A DNA stretch of 64,000 nucleotides from Microcystis aeruginosa NIES-4325 (GTDB lineage Bacteria > Cyanobacteriota > Cyanobacteriia > Cyanobacteriales > Microcystaceae): NCBI RefSeq assembly GCF_008974145.1, contig NZ_BJKP01000015.1, positions 22,730 to 86,729 on the forward strand. Direction: 5' to 3'. A program made the position numbers and the translations under genes. This document shows positions 8,985 to 17,775 of this stretch, one piece after another. The notes under the pieces were generated by a model. It saw nothing but the letters and a program-made list of their open reading frames with translations. It was not told where the DNA came from and made no database searches. Numbering within the stretch: the first letter of the stretch is position 1; each line of letters begins with the position of its first letter.

Positions 8985-10490
8985 TTAACTGTTAGGATTA
9001 ACATTAAAACGATCATCGCGAGAGGCTAAACGAGCTTTACCAGACTTTGCCCAATCCTGTAGAAACTGGATCTGTTCTTGAGCAGTGCGAGCCAGGGGTA
9101 TAATCTGACTAGCGGCCTCAAGAACGTCATCGGTGCTAAAGTCGCGATTTTGACTAAACCCGATGTGCATCGCTTCCACGATGGTTTGTTCGATTTCTGC
9201 CCCCGAAAAATCGGGAGTTTCGTAGGCTAATCGCTTTATATCATAACTTTTCAGATTATGAGGCCGGACTTTCCCCAGATGAACGCTAAAAATCTCCTCG
9301 CGGGACTTTTGGCTAGGTAGTCCGACAAAAAATATCTCATCGAAGCGTCCTTTTCGCAACATTTCCGGGGGCAGAGATTGGATGTTATTAGCTGTAGCGA
9401 CGACAAAAACCGGCGATTGTTTCTCCGCTAACCAAGTGATAAAAGTACCGAAAACCCGCCCGGTGGTTCCTCCGTCGCCTTTCCCATCCACTCCGGCGAA
9501 AGCTTTATCGATTTCGTCTATCCACAGCACACAGGGAGCTAAAGCTTCAGCGAGATTAATCATCTGACGGGTGCGTGATTCCGATTCTCCCACCAATCCG
9601 CCAAATAAACGCCCCACGTCTAGACGTAGTAGGGGTAAGTGCCAATGATGGGAAATAGCTTTCGCTGTCAGGGATTTACCCGTCCCTTGAATCCCCACCA
9701 ATAGTAAACCCCGGGGATTGGGTAAACCGTAGGCGCGGGCGCGTTCACTAAAAGCACCACCGCGACGAATCAGCCAATCTTTGAGATTATCTAGGCCGCC
9801 GATGTCAGAAATCTGCTCTGTGGCGGGATAAAAGTCTAATATCTGGGTTTGACGAATCGATTGGCGTTTTTCTGCCAAAATTAATTCCACGTCCTCTGGC
9901 TCAATTTTGCCGTGACTGGCTAAACATTTGGCTAAAACCCGACGAATTCTCTCTAGAGATAATCCTTGGGCAGAAAGCACTAATTCATCCAGGAGTGGTT
10001 CTTTGAGGGGTTGTCCGGTGGCAGCGATTAATCGCTGGATTTCCCGTTTAATTTCTTCGCCACTGGGGAGGGGAAAATCGACGACGGTGATTACTTCGGT
10101 TAGATCCGAGGGGATAGACAGTTCAGGAGCGACGATAATTAGGTTTTTAGGCTGAGATTTCAGGGAACGGGCCAGATTTCGCAATTTTCTGGCGATGGCA
10201 ATATCTTCTAAAAAGCGCTGGAAATCGCGTAAAATTATGATGGCGGCGATGTTAGCTGGCAGCTTTTCGACGAATTCAAGAGCTTGCAGGGGATTGCGCC
10301 GAGCAAAGTTCTCATTATTGGGATTATCTTGATAACCATCCACGAAATCCCAGACATAGACAGCACGGTTATGGCTCTGTTTGGCAATATCGGCGATCGC
10401 TTTTTCGAGACGTTCTTCTTCTAGGGTGCTAACATAGATGAGAGGATAGCGCGCCCGCAGCAGTAATTCAAATTCTTCACCAAAGCTCAT
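8985..10490 (-). CDS. ycf46: AAA+ ATPase, Ycf46 family
   Basis: Ycf46 proteins are AAA+ ATPases conserved in cyanobacteria and algal plastids; recent work on cyanobacteria links the family to inorganic-carbon use, but the mechanism is open. The 501-residue protein has a non-catalytic N-terminal half starting [20 protein letters not shown], then an AAA module with Walker A GIQGTGKS (266-273), Walker B VLWIDEID (321-328) and an arginine-finger region ending GRFDEIFFV. The frame is open for 63 more codons upstream, but those residues are low-quality and do not fit the family; the ATG at 10490 gives the conserved N-terminus. Confidence 0.88.
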   Translation of the reverse strand: MSFGEEFELLLRARYPLIYVSTLEEERLEKAIADIAKQSHNRAVYVWDFVDGYQDNPNNENFARRNPLQALEFVEKLPANIAAIIILRDFQRFLEDIAIARKLRNLARSLKSQPKNLIIVAPELSIPSDLTEVITVVDFPLPSGEEIKREIQRLIAATGQPLKEPLLDELVLSAQGLSLERIRRVLAKCLASHGKIEPEDVELILAEKRQSIRQTQILDFYPATEQISDIGGLDNLKDWLIRRGGAFSERARAYGLPNPRGLLLVGIQGTGKSLTAKAISHHWHLPLLRLDVGRLFGGLVGESESRTRQMINLAEALAPCVLWIDEIDKAFAGVDGKGDGGTTGRVFGTFITWLAEKQSPVFVVATANNIQSLPPEMLRKGRFDEIFFVGLPSQKSREEIFSVHLGKVRPHNLKSYDIKRLAYETPDFSGAEIEQTIVEAMHIGFSQNRDFSTDDVLEAASQIIPLARTAQEQIQFLQDWAKSGKARLASRDDRFNVNPNS

Positions 10491-10720
10491 AGCTATTCGT
10501 CTATAGTTTTTGCTATTTATATCGTCACCAGAAAATATAGCAGTTAGCCGTCTCTTGGATATTTTAGTACAAATGCTCGAACTGCCTCGCCCCCCTCTTA
10601 ACCAGTAATTGACCGCATTTCTCCTAAAGATGAAGTGTAACCTAATTTTGATATCGACGACGAGCGACCGACTCCTCAAAACGAAAACTTTCTACCTTAC
10701 CATTAGGATAACTGCTATGT

Positions 10721-11677
10721 ATGAATAATGTTATTGACCATGATCGTTTATTTAAGGAATTAATCGCGACTTTTTTTGTTGAATTTATTCAGTTGTTTTT
10801 TTCTGAGATTATTAATTATTTAGAGCCTAATCAGATCACATTTTTAGACAAAGAAGTTTTTACCGATGTCACGGAAGGAGAAAAGTATGAAAGTGATTTA
10901 GTCGCCCAAGTTCAATTTCGAGGACAATCATCATTTTTCTTAATTCATCTAGAAGCACAGTCTAGCTCTCAACCAGAATTTAATCGGCGAATGTTTACTT
11001 ATTTTACTCGTCTGCATCAAAAATTTGCCTTACCAGTTTATCCCATTGTCATATTCTCCTATGATCGTCCGCAAAAAGAAGCAATTCGTCAATACAAAAT
11101 TGAGTTTCCTGACTTAAAAGTGTTAGAATTTAACTATCAAGTTGTCCAGTTAAATCGCTTGAATTGGCGAGATTTTATCAATCAAGCTAATCCCGTCGCC
11201 GCCGCTTTGATGGCTAAGATGAAAATTGCCCCTCGGGATAGAGCAAAAGTTAAGGCACAATGTCTAAGATTATTGGTAACATTAAGATTAGATGCCGCTA
11301 GAATGCAATTGATTTCAGGCTTTGTCGATACCTATCTCAATCTCAACTCGTCCGAGGAGATAGAATTTCAACAGGAGATTAGCACATTTATTCAACCCGA
11401 ACAGGAGGGAGTTATGCAGATTACCACCAGTTGGATGCGCCGCGGTTTAGAACAGGGTTTAGAACAGGGTTTAGAACAGGGTTTAGAACAGGGTTTAGCA
11501 AGAGAAAGAAATCTAATTGTCCGTCTGATTAAACGTAAGTTAGGAGATATTGATGTGCATATAGAGAGTCGGATTATGACCTTGAATATTGATAATCTGG
11601 AACGAGCGGGGGAAGCTTTATTGGATTTTTCGACATTGGAGGATTTAACTAATTGGTTAAATGCTTTAGATGCTTAG
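10721..11677 (+). CDS. Rpn family recombination-promoting nuclease / PD-(D/E)XK protein
   Basis: The 318-residue protein begins DHDRLFKELI, typical of the Rpn/transposase_31-like nuclease group, and has the PD-(D/E)XK-like core ESDLVAQVQF...FFLIHLEAQS (Asp about residue 59, Glu-x-Gln about 77-79). The C-terminal portion is helical with a GLEQ tandem repeat before a DUF4351-like end (IVRLIKRKLGDID...LLDFSTLEDLTNWL). Such proteins are abundant in Microcystis and other cyanobacteria and promote DNA cleavage and recombination in the characterised Rpn enzymes. Whether this copy is active is unknown. It is divergent from ycf46. Confidence 0.8.
   Translation: MNNVIDHDRLFKELIATFFVEFIQLFFSEIINYLEPNQITFLDKEVFTDVTEGEKYESDLVAQVQFRGQSSFFLIHLEAQSSSQPEFNRRMFTYFTRLHQKFALPVYPIVIFSYDRPQKEAIRQYKIEFPDLKVLEFNYQVVQLNRLNWRDFINQANPVAAALMAKMKIAPRDRAKVKAQCLRLLVTLRLDAARMQLISGFVDTYLNLNSSEEIEFQQEISTFIQPEQEGVMQITTSWMRRGLEQGLEQGLEQGLEQGLARERNLIVRLIKRKLGDIDVHIESRIMTLNIDNLERAGEALLDFSTLEDLTNWLNALDA
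11444..11498 (+). repeat. In-frame 12-bp tandem repeat (GLEQ)
   Basis: Four consecutive perfect copies of GGTTTAGAACAG and a partial fifth lie inside the Rpn-type nuclease gene. Each copy encodes Gly-Leu-Glu-Gln. A 12-bp period keeps the reading frame when copies are gained or lost by slippage. Confidence 0.95.
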
Positions 11678-11710
11678 TATTTTTATCTTAAACTTCACAT
11701 AAGGCTATTT

Positions 11711-12229
11711 ATGTTTATGGGTATAACTTTTGAAACTGCCATCCAACACACTCAAGATTTACTAAGTCAAATTGAGTTTTTAGATGCCAATATAATCACT
11801 CAGAGACTTATTGAGTTAGTCTCAACAGAAAATGGAGCCAGAGGATTTTTTGTTACTTACTTAACCAGCGATTTATCCTATACAGGATATCCTAGTTTAG
11901 AAGTAATCACTGCGTTAAAAACTTCCCCGATATTGGTGAATGAATTATTAGTTAAAAATCTGGCCATGTCCACGGCAATGGTCATATATCATCGCAGTCA
12001 AGGAGACGAAGAAAACGCCCGATGTTCTGAGAAAGTCCAAGAAAAAACTGGTCAACTAATTAAGCAGTTATTATCGCCAGCCTTGGGGGAAAAATTACAA
12101 CAATTAGCCAGCAGTTTAAACAGCGGACAAGGAGAATATCAAGCCTTTCTAGAACGCTGGGGATATGACGATTGCCAACGTCAAGCGATCGCCGAAATTA
12201 TTCAACCTTTTCTTATTATTTGGGGCTAA
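11711..12229 (+). CDS. Conserved hypothetical protein
   Basis: The 172-residue soluble protein is mostly helical with no membrane segment or signal peptide. It has a TGYPSLEVITALKTSP segment and ends FLERWGYDDCQRQAIAEIIQPFLIIWG. I do not recognise a named family; it looks like a cyanobacterial conserved hypothetical. The start could be either of two ATGs six bases apart. It follows the Rpn nuclease by about 30 bases in the same direction, but an operon is not proven. Confidence 0.65.
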   Translation: MFMGITFETAIQHTQDLLSQIEFLDANIITQRLIELVSTENGARGFFVTYLTSDLSYTGYPSLEVITALKTSPILVNELLVKNLAMSTAMVIYHRSQGDEENARCSEKVQEKTGQLIKQLLSPALGEKLQQLASSLNSGQGEYQAFLERWGYDDCQRQAIAEIIQPFLIIWG

Positions 12230-12358
12230 AATGGCTTGTTGAAGCAAATCTGCGGCAAAGGCCTGAACCTGGGAGAGTTTTGGCATAGCTGGAACAAAAT
12301 CAAGGCGTTTAACCACTGCATGAAGGATATCTTAGTCAACTTTTAGGAGGAAAACCCA

Positions 12359-12430
12359 AGCCGATGATGGGATTTGAACCCACGACCAATTGATTACGAA
12401 TCAACTACTCTACCACTGAGCTACATCGGC
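12359..12430 (-). tRNA. trnT-CGT: tRNA-Thr (anticodon CGT)
   Basis: A complete 72-nt cloverleaf reads on the minus strand: acceptor GCCGATG paired with CATCGGC, D arm GCTCAGTGGTAGAGT, anticodon stem-loop GTTGA-TTCGTAA-TCAAT with CGT in the loop, and T arm TGGGTTCAAATCCCA. The anticodon reads ACG threonine codons. The CCA end is not encoded. Confidence 0.96.
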
Positions 12431-12489
12431 ACCTTGCCAGCCTCCGATTATATCACGGACAATAGATACAGAGCTAGAAAAATTTTTTT

Positions 12490-12744
12490 ATGAGCAAATC
12501 CCCTCGACTTGATCCCCAAAAATACGCCCGCTTGAAAGCGGAGGCAGCCCATCCCTACCGAGGGCTGCGGCAGTTTCTCTATCTCGGTTTGGGGGCTTCT
12601 GGTTTTATCGGTGCGGTGGTTTTTCTGGCCCAATTAGCGGCAGCAAGGGACGTAGCCACCGCTTTACCCAATTTTGCCCTACAAATCGGTGTGGTGGCTC
12701 TGATGATTTGGTTATTTCGTCGGGAGAAAAAAGCTGGCGGTTGA
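12490..12744 (+). CDS. DUF3493 family membrane protein
   Basis: The 84-residue protein has a short conserved N-terminal part (RLDPQKYARLKAEAAHPYRGLRQFLY) and two transmembrane segments (about residues 31-50 and 58-76). This matches DUF3493, a family of cyanobacteria and plastids whose plant member LPA3 helps assemble photosystem II. A role here in thylakoid complex assembly is inference from the family. It is a single gene close to tRNA-Thr. Confidence 0.8.
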   Translation: MSKSPRLDPQKYARLKAEAAHPYRGLRQFLYLGLGASGFIGAVVFLAQLAAARDVATALPNFALQIGVVALMIWLFRREKKAGG

Positions 12745-12965
12745 GGGAGTAGCCACCGATAGCCAAAACAGTCTCTTCCCCTGGAGCATAAAAGTTAACA
12801 TTAACTCCAGTCTTTTCGTGTTATGATCGAGGCGAGAGTCAAGATTGGTGTTCAAGTTCGTTTTCAGTATTAACTCGGTAAGTCTTTTACTTTAGTATTG
12901 TTCGGCTTCTCCCTGAATTTTGTGTCTCCACACCGTTTCGAGTATTGTTCGAGGATTCAAGTATT

Positions 12966-13259
12966 ATGTCTATTTTTGTTGGTAATCTCTCTTACGAGAT
13001 TTCCCAAGAGGATCTGGTCGATGTCTTTAGAGAGTACGGCGAGGTTAAAAGGGTTCATATTCCCGTGGATCGCGAGACACAGCGCAAACGCGGTTTCGCC
13101 TTCGTGGAAATGGAAAGTAAAGCCCAAGAAGCCGCCGCAATTGAGGCACTAGATGGTGCTGACTGGATGGGGCGGTCAATTAAAGTTAACCAGGCCCGCG
13201 ATCGTGAAGAGCGTGCGCCCTTCAATGGTGGTGGTGGTGACAGAAAAAAACGCTATTAA
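12966..13259 (+). CDS. rbp: RRM-type RNA-binding protein
   Basis: The 97-residue protein is a single RNA-recognition motif with RNP2 IFVGNL (residues 3-8) and RNP1 KRGFAFVEM, followed by a short glycine-rich tail (NGGGGDRKKRY). These are the glycine-rich RNA-binding proteins of cyanobacteria, several of which are cold-induced or help locate photosynthesis mRNAs. The frame is open further upstream, but ATG at 12966 gives the conserved MSIFVGNL start. About 180 bases of gene-free leader precede it, consistent with long-leader cold regulation, although this is not shown here. A terminator follows. Confidence 0.93.
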   Translation: MSIFVGNLSYEISQEDLVDVFREYGEVKRVHIPVDRETQRKRGFAFVEMESKAQEAAAIEALDGADWMGRSIKVNQARDREERAPFNGGGGDRKKRY

Positions 13260-13282
13260 GCTTTTTTTGTGAATAATTGTGG

Positions 13283-13310
13283 AAGGGTGGACAGGGTTCA
13301 CCCTTTTTTT
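13283..13310 (+). terminator. Rho-independent terminator of the RRM gene
   Basis: AAGGGTG and CACCCTT form a perfect 7-bp stem around a 9-nt loop, followed by a seven-T run. It begins 24 bases after the RRM stop codon. Confidence 0.85.
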
Positions 13311-13456
13311 GTCGGCAATAGCGATCGCCGTTTCGCTCAAAACCAATAGAAATCTAAATGTCTGAGTCTCTCGAAAAGGTAACAAGTAAACTATAAAGGA
13401 ATCGTCATCAGATCTGATCGGCGATCGACTCCCGAATATATGGACAACAAAAACCC

Positions 13457-15979
13457 ATGGAGACAACCTATACCCTAGCTGATGGGCGTGAAGTGCTTCA
13501 ATGCCCCACTTTAGTTGAAGACGATCGCACGGGCATGAGTCCCGAAACCCTAAAAAGGGCTTTTCTGGACAATCTATTTTATTTGCAAGGGGTTAACCGC
13601 ACTAATGCTAGTCCCTACAATTACTATGTCGCCCTTGCCTACACCGTTCGCGATCGCCTGCTGCGTCGTTTTCTGAAATCCACCGACACCTACAAACAAG
13701 AAAAAGTTAAACTTGTCTGCTATTTCTCCGCCGAATTTCTCATGGGGCGGTATTTAGGTAATAATCTCGCTAATTTGGGTATTTATGACCTAATCAAAGA
13801 GACGATCGAGGAATTAGGTCTTGATTTTGAGGAAATTATCGAACAGGAACCAGATCCCGGCCTCGGCAACGGCGGTTTAGGACGTTTAGCGGCTTGTTTC
13901 CTCGATTCCCTCGCTTCCCTGGAAATTCCCGCCATCGGTTACGGTATCCGCTACGAATTTGGCATTTTCCATCAAATCATCCAAGACGGTTGGCAGGTGG
14001 AAATCCCCGATAACTGGCTACGCTTCGGCAATCCTTGGGAACTACCCCGTCCCGATGAAAGTGTGGAAGTAAAACTGGGGGGCCGGACGGAAATCTATCA
14101 CGATGATAAGGGACAGGAACGGGTACAATGGCTGCCGGAACGTCGGGTTTTAGCCATTCCCCACGATACCCCCGTCCCAGGGTACAAAACCAACACGGTG
14201 AACGCTTTGCGTCTCTGGAAAGCAGAAGCGAGTGAATCGTTTAATTTTGAGGCTTTTAACGCCGGGTTATACGATCAATCCGTGGCTGAAAAAATGGACG
14301 CGGAAACCATTTCTAAAGTTCTTTATCCCAACGATAACACCCCCGCCGGTCGCGAATTACGTCTGGCCCAACAATACTTTTTTGTGGCAGCTTCCCTGCA
14401 AGATTTAATTCGCATTCACCTAAAAAACCACAAAAATCTGCAAAACTTCCACGAAACCGCCGCTATTCAACTGAACGACACTCACCCCGCCATTGCGATC
14501 GCTGAGTTAATGCGTTTGTTAGTGGATGAAAACGGCTTAGAATGGTCAAAAGCTTGGACAATTACCCAAAAAACCTTCGCTTATACCAATCATACCCTAT
14601 TGCCGGAAGCCCTAGAACGTTGGTCGGCGGATTTACTCGGCAAACTGCTGCCCCGACATCTAGAAATTATCTACCTGATCAATCACTTTTTCCTCGAGGA
14701 TGTGCGGACTTGGTTTCCCGATAACGAGGAATTATTGGGCAAATTGTCGATAGTTGAAGAAGCTGGTTGGGGTAATAAACAAATTCGCATGGCCAATTTA
14801 GCCTGTGTGGGTAGTCACTCAATTAACGGAGTCGCCGCTTTACACACGGAGTTACTGCAAAAAGACACCCTGAAAGAGTTTGCCATGCTCTGGCCGGAAA
14901 AATTCTACAATAAAACCAATGGTGTCACCCCGCGCCGGTGGATTTTATTGAGCAATCCCCAATTATCAGCACTATTTACCGAAAAAATCGGCGATGATTG
15001 GTTAAAAGACCTGAAGGAATTGCGAAAACTGGAACAATACCTTGATGATCCCGAATTCCGTCAGCGTTGGTATGAAATTAAACAGGCGAATAAGGCCGAT
15101 TTAGCGGCTTATATTCTTAAAACCCGCAATATCGAGGTGGATGTTAATTCGATTTTCGATGTGCAGGTAAAACGGATTCACGAATACAAACGCCAACATC
15201 TGGCAGTTCTGCACATTATCGCCCTTTATAATCGCATTAAACAGAACCCCCACGTCGATATCGTGCCGCGCACTTTTATCTTTGGTGGTAAGGCAGCCCC
15301 CGGTTACTTTATGGCGAAGTTAATTATTAAGTTAACTAATGCTGTAGCTGAAATTGTTAATAAGGATCCCGATGTCAGAGGTCGTTTAAAAGTGGTTTTC
15401 CTGCCTAACTTTAACGTTTCTTTGGGGCAGCGCATCTATCCTTCGGCGGATCTTTCCGAACAGATTTCTACGGCGGGGAAGGAAGCTTCCGGAACCGGTA
15501 ACATGAAGTTTGCCATGAATGGCTCCCTCACCATCGGGACTCTGGACGGTGCTAATATCGAAATTCGCGAGGAAGCAGGGGCAGAAAATTTCTTCCTTTT
15601 TGGCTTGACAGCAGAAGAAGTTTATGCTAAGAAAGCCCACGGTTATGAACCGATGAGCTATTACAAAAATAATCGCGAATTGAAGGGAGTGATCGATCGA
15701 ATCAAGAGTGGTTATTTTAGCCATGGTGACACGCAATTATTCAGGCCGATCGTCGATTCTCTCCTCTACGATGACCAGTATATGCTTTTAGCTGATTATC
15801 AATCCTACGCTGATTGTCAGGAACAGGTAAGTCAAGCTTATCGCGATCGGGACAAGTGGACGCGGATGTCGATTCTCAACTCGGTTCGCATGGCCAAATT
15901 CTCTAGCGATCGCACAATCTGGGAATATTGTCAAGAGATTTGGAAAGTTAATCCAGTCAAGATTAGCTTAGAAGACTAA
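13457..15979 (+). CDS. glgP: Glycogen phosphorylase (paralogue 1)
   Basis: Glycogen phosphorylase releases glucose-1-phosphate from glycogen chains, the main route of glycogen use in the dark. The 840-residue product has the family landmarks: the N-terminal GNGGLGRLAACFLDSLASL segment, the catalytic region near KRIHEYKRQHL, and the pyridoxal-phosphate lysine Lys684 in GTGNMKFAMNG. It is a full-length enzyme with no lesions. A second, clearly related copy lies at 37205-39739. Short linkers upstream show no conserved operon partner. A strong terminator follows. Confidence 0.97.
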   Translation: METTYTLADGREVLQCPTLVEDDRTGMSPETLKRAFLDNLFYLQGVNRTNASPYNYYVALAYTVRDRLLRRFLKSTDTYKQEKVKLVCYFSAEFLMGRYLGNNLANLGIYDLIKETIEELGLDFEEIIEQEPDPGLGNGGLGRLAACFLDSLASLEIPAIGYGIRYEFGIFHQIIQDGWQVEIPDNWLRFGNPWELPRPDESVEVKLGGRTEIYHDDKGQERVQWLPERRVLAIPHDTPVPGYKTNTVNALRLWKAEASESFNFEAFNAGLYDQSVAEKMDAETISKVLYPNDNTPAGRELRLAQQYFFVAASLQDLIRIHLKNHKNLQNFHETAAIQLNDTHPAIAIAELMRLLVDENGLEWSKAWTITQKTFAYTNHTLLPEALERWSADLLGKLLPRHLEIIYLINHFFLEDVRTWFPDNEELLGKLSIVEEAGWGNKQIRMANLACVGSHSINGVAALHTELLQKDTLKEFAMLWPEKFYNKTNGVTPRRWILLSNPQLSALFTEKIGDDWLKDLKELRKLEQYLDDPEFRQRWYEIKQANKADLAAYILKTRNIEVDVNSIFDVQVKRIHEYKRQHLAVLHIIALYNRIKQNPHVDIVPRTFIFGGKAAPGYFMAKLIIKLTNAVAEIVNKDPDVRGRLKVVFLPNFNVSLGQRIYPSADLSEQISTAGKEASGTGNMKFAMNGSLTIGTLDGANIEIREEAGAENFFLFGLTAEEVYAKKAHGYEPMSYYKNNRELKGVIDRIKSGYFSHGDTQLFRPIVDSLLYDDQYMLLADYQSYADCQEQVSQAYRDRDKWTRMSILNSVRMAKFSSDRTIWEYCQEIWKVNPVKISLED

Positions 15980-15987
15980 GAAGACAT

Positions 15988-16022
15988 TTCGGGGTGGGTT
16001 AATCTCCGCCCCAAATTTTTTT
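15988..16022 (+). terminator. Rho-independent terminator of glgP (paralogue 1)
   Basis: TTCGGGGTGG pairs with CCGCCCCAAA (one mismatch and one G-T pair) and is followed by an eight-T run. It begins 9 bases after the glgP stop codon. Confidence 0.8.
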
Positions 16023-16213
16023 GGGTGAGAATTTACTTTTGTCAAAAATAATTAAATATTCGCAATAAAATACACTTTTTTGAGCAAATTCATGTACTCT
16101 ACTTAGACAAGGCGATCAATTATTTTGTACCAGGAATTACGAGCTAAACTCATCTCCTGTTATCCCCAAAGTCAGGAAAAAGAGGAAGTATTCATGAAGA
16201 TGATTTCTCAAAA

Positions 16214-17017
16214 TTAATCAATTGAGGATAGGGAGAGGTTACTAACAGTCAATATTGCCACTTGAATCGCTTTTTCGATGGCTTGTTGTTTGCTTTCTAA
16301 ACTAATCCCTTCCTCTTCGCTTCTTTGGGCAATCACAGCACAAATACAAGCGGCAGTAAATCCATAAACTCCCGCCATTTTAAATAAAGTTCCCGCTTCC
16401 ATTTCATAATTGAGAATATTTAAACGTCGATATTCTTCCGTAATTCCCTCTAAATGCCGCTGAAGATAAGGGTTAGCAGAAGACAAGATTCTTTCCTGTC
16501 CTTCATAAAAACTATCTACAGAAGCGGTAATACCTACATGATAATTTACTCCCAAAAATTGAGCCGATTTGACTAGAGCAACTGTCAAAAAAGGATCCGC
16601 CGCAGCGGGATATTCCAGAGGCGCAATATCATTAGCCGCACCTTGCCTACATAAAGCCGCTTGTGAGATAATAATATCACCGATTTTTATTCTATTTTGA
16701 ATTGCGCCACAAGTACCGATACGAATAATAGTTTTAATTCCCACCTGTATTAATTCATTAACCACAATACTCAAAGATGGCGCACCCATACCACTGGTAG
16801 CCAGAAGGATTGGGGTAGAATTATCTAGGTAGCCAAGATAACTATTTAATCCGCGATAATCCGATAGTAAACGTGCATTTTGTAAATAATTTTCAGCAAT
16901 ATAGCGCGAGCGTTCTGGTTCCCCCGATAATAGGGTGATAGTCGGTTTTGCCGTGCCTAAATCCTCACTGCTAAAGTTGAGATGATAGGGTTTTTGGTGA
17001 GATAAGTTATTGGACAT
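16214..17017 (-). CDS. Nucleoside phosphorylase (uridine/purine phosphorylase family)
   Basis: The 267-residue protein belongs to the PNP/UDP family, which cleaves nucleosides with phosphate in salvage. Seen motifs are LSGEPERSRYIAENYL near the N-terminus (phosphate/ribose site), IRIGTCGAIQ (about residues 95-104) and the C-terminal NYEMEAGTLFKMAGVYG, with the Met-Glu pair that binds ribose. The last motif resembles uridine phosphorylase more than DeoD, but substrate cannot be fixed from sequence alone. It is a single gene, convergent with glgP. The 191-bp gap before it shows only a short open frame of about 35 codons with no support. Confidence 0.85.
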   Translation of the reverse strand: MSNNLSHQKPYHLNFSSEDLGTAKPTITLLSGEPERSRYIAENYLQNARLLSDYRGLNSYLGYLDNSTPILLATSGMGAPSLSIVVNELIQVGIKTIIRIGTCGAIQNRIKIGDIIISQAALCRQGAANDIAPLEYPAAADPFLTVALVKSAQFLGVNYHVGITASVDSFYEGQERILSSANPYLQRHLEGITEEYRRLNILNYEMEAGTLFKMAGVYGFTAACICAVIAQRSEEEGISLESKQQAIEKAIQVAILTVSNLSLSSID

Positions 17018-17129
17018 TTAAATCAAATCAAGAGCAGTTACTTTGGTTAAATAGGCTTTTGGTTATTATAACAACTTTAGGTTTAAATTAAAATTAAATA
17101 TTTAATTAATTGAGAAAAGAGAATCAAGC

Positions 17130-17774
17130 TTAAGGACGACTATTGATGTTAAGTTCTTGCACTAATTCGTGTACTGTGGTTGAGGGATTGGCATCAAAAG
17201 AATGTTTTTTTTCTTTATCTCTATCTTGAATAAGTTTTGCTGCATTAGTGATTGCTGTTGTCTGGTATGGCTTTAATTTTTCGTACATATCTTCTCGATT
17301 TTTTGCATATTGTTCTTTCTCGTTTAATAATTCACACTTTTTCATCTGGGTAGTTAAAATTTTTGGGTATTTACTTCGGGATGTGGCAATATCCAGATAT
17401 TGAAAGTGTAAAATAAACCAAATTTCAAAAGCTTCATTAGAATAGGCAATCTTGATGTTTTTTTGTTTAGCCAGTCTTTCCGCTTGATTAAATTGCTCTT
17501 TAGAACAGTTATCTTTATCAAAAACACACCAGATTTGATCGAATGAGTCATCTTGTTTTAGATTATCTATAATCTGAATAGCTTTGTTGACTAAACTCAA
17601 GCTATTTTTACCTTCACCTCGCACCGTAACTTCAATTTTCTTAGGAACATCAAAAGCCTTAAAATAGTTAACTTCAGTTTTTTCTCCCTCGCAAATAATT
17701 AAAAATCTGTTCCTTATTTCTCTAGTCTTAGTTTGGCGACACAAATAATCGTAAGTATTCCTGTTTTTACCCAT
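17130..17774 (-). CDS. rloB: RloB-like TOPRIM nuclease of a two-gene defence module
   Basis: The 214-residue protein has the RloB pattern: FLIICEGEKTEVNYF near the N-terminus, with the TOPRIM glutamate (Glu29 or Glu31), IWCVFDKDNC with Asp86 and Asp88, and the downstream SNEAFEIWFILHF segment. RloB-like proteins partner with AAA ATPases in RloAB and AbiLi-AbiLii arrangements, which are associated with phage resistance. ATG at 17774 follows the ATPase stop codon by one base; a TTG 12 bases further upstream would overlap it. Both genes are intact. That this copy defends against phage is inference from the family. Confidence 0.85.
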   Translation of the reverse strand: MGKNRNTYDYLCRQTKTREIRNRFLIICEGEKTEVNYFKAFDVPKKIEVTVRGEGKNSLSLVNKAIQIIDNLKQDDSFDQIWCVFDKDNCSKEQFNQAERLAKQKNIKIAYSNEAFEIWFILHFQYLDIATSRSKYPKILTTQMKKCELLNEKEQYAKNREDMYEKLKPYQTTAITNAAKLIQDRDKEKKHSFDANPSTTVHELVQELNINSRP

Positions 17775-17775
17775 A

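Noticed and set aside
12230..12358. Open minus-strand frame (VVKRLDFVPAMPKLSQVQAF) between the hypothetical gene and tRNA-Thr
   Set aside because: It has no start codon or ribosome-binding site and is only about 38 codons long. It could be a gene relic, but nothing recognisable supports it.
16105..16216. Short plus-strand frame (LYQELRAKLISCYPQSQEKEE) before the nucleoside phosphorylase
   Set aside because: About 37 codons without a plausible start or known family; coding potential cannot be supported.
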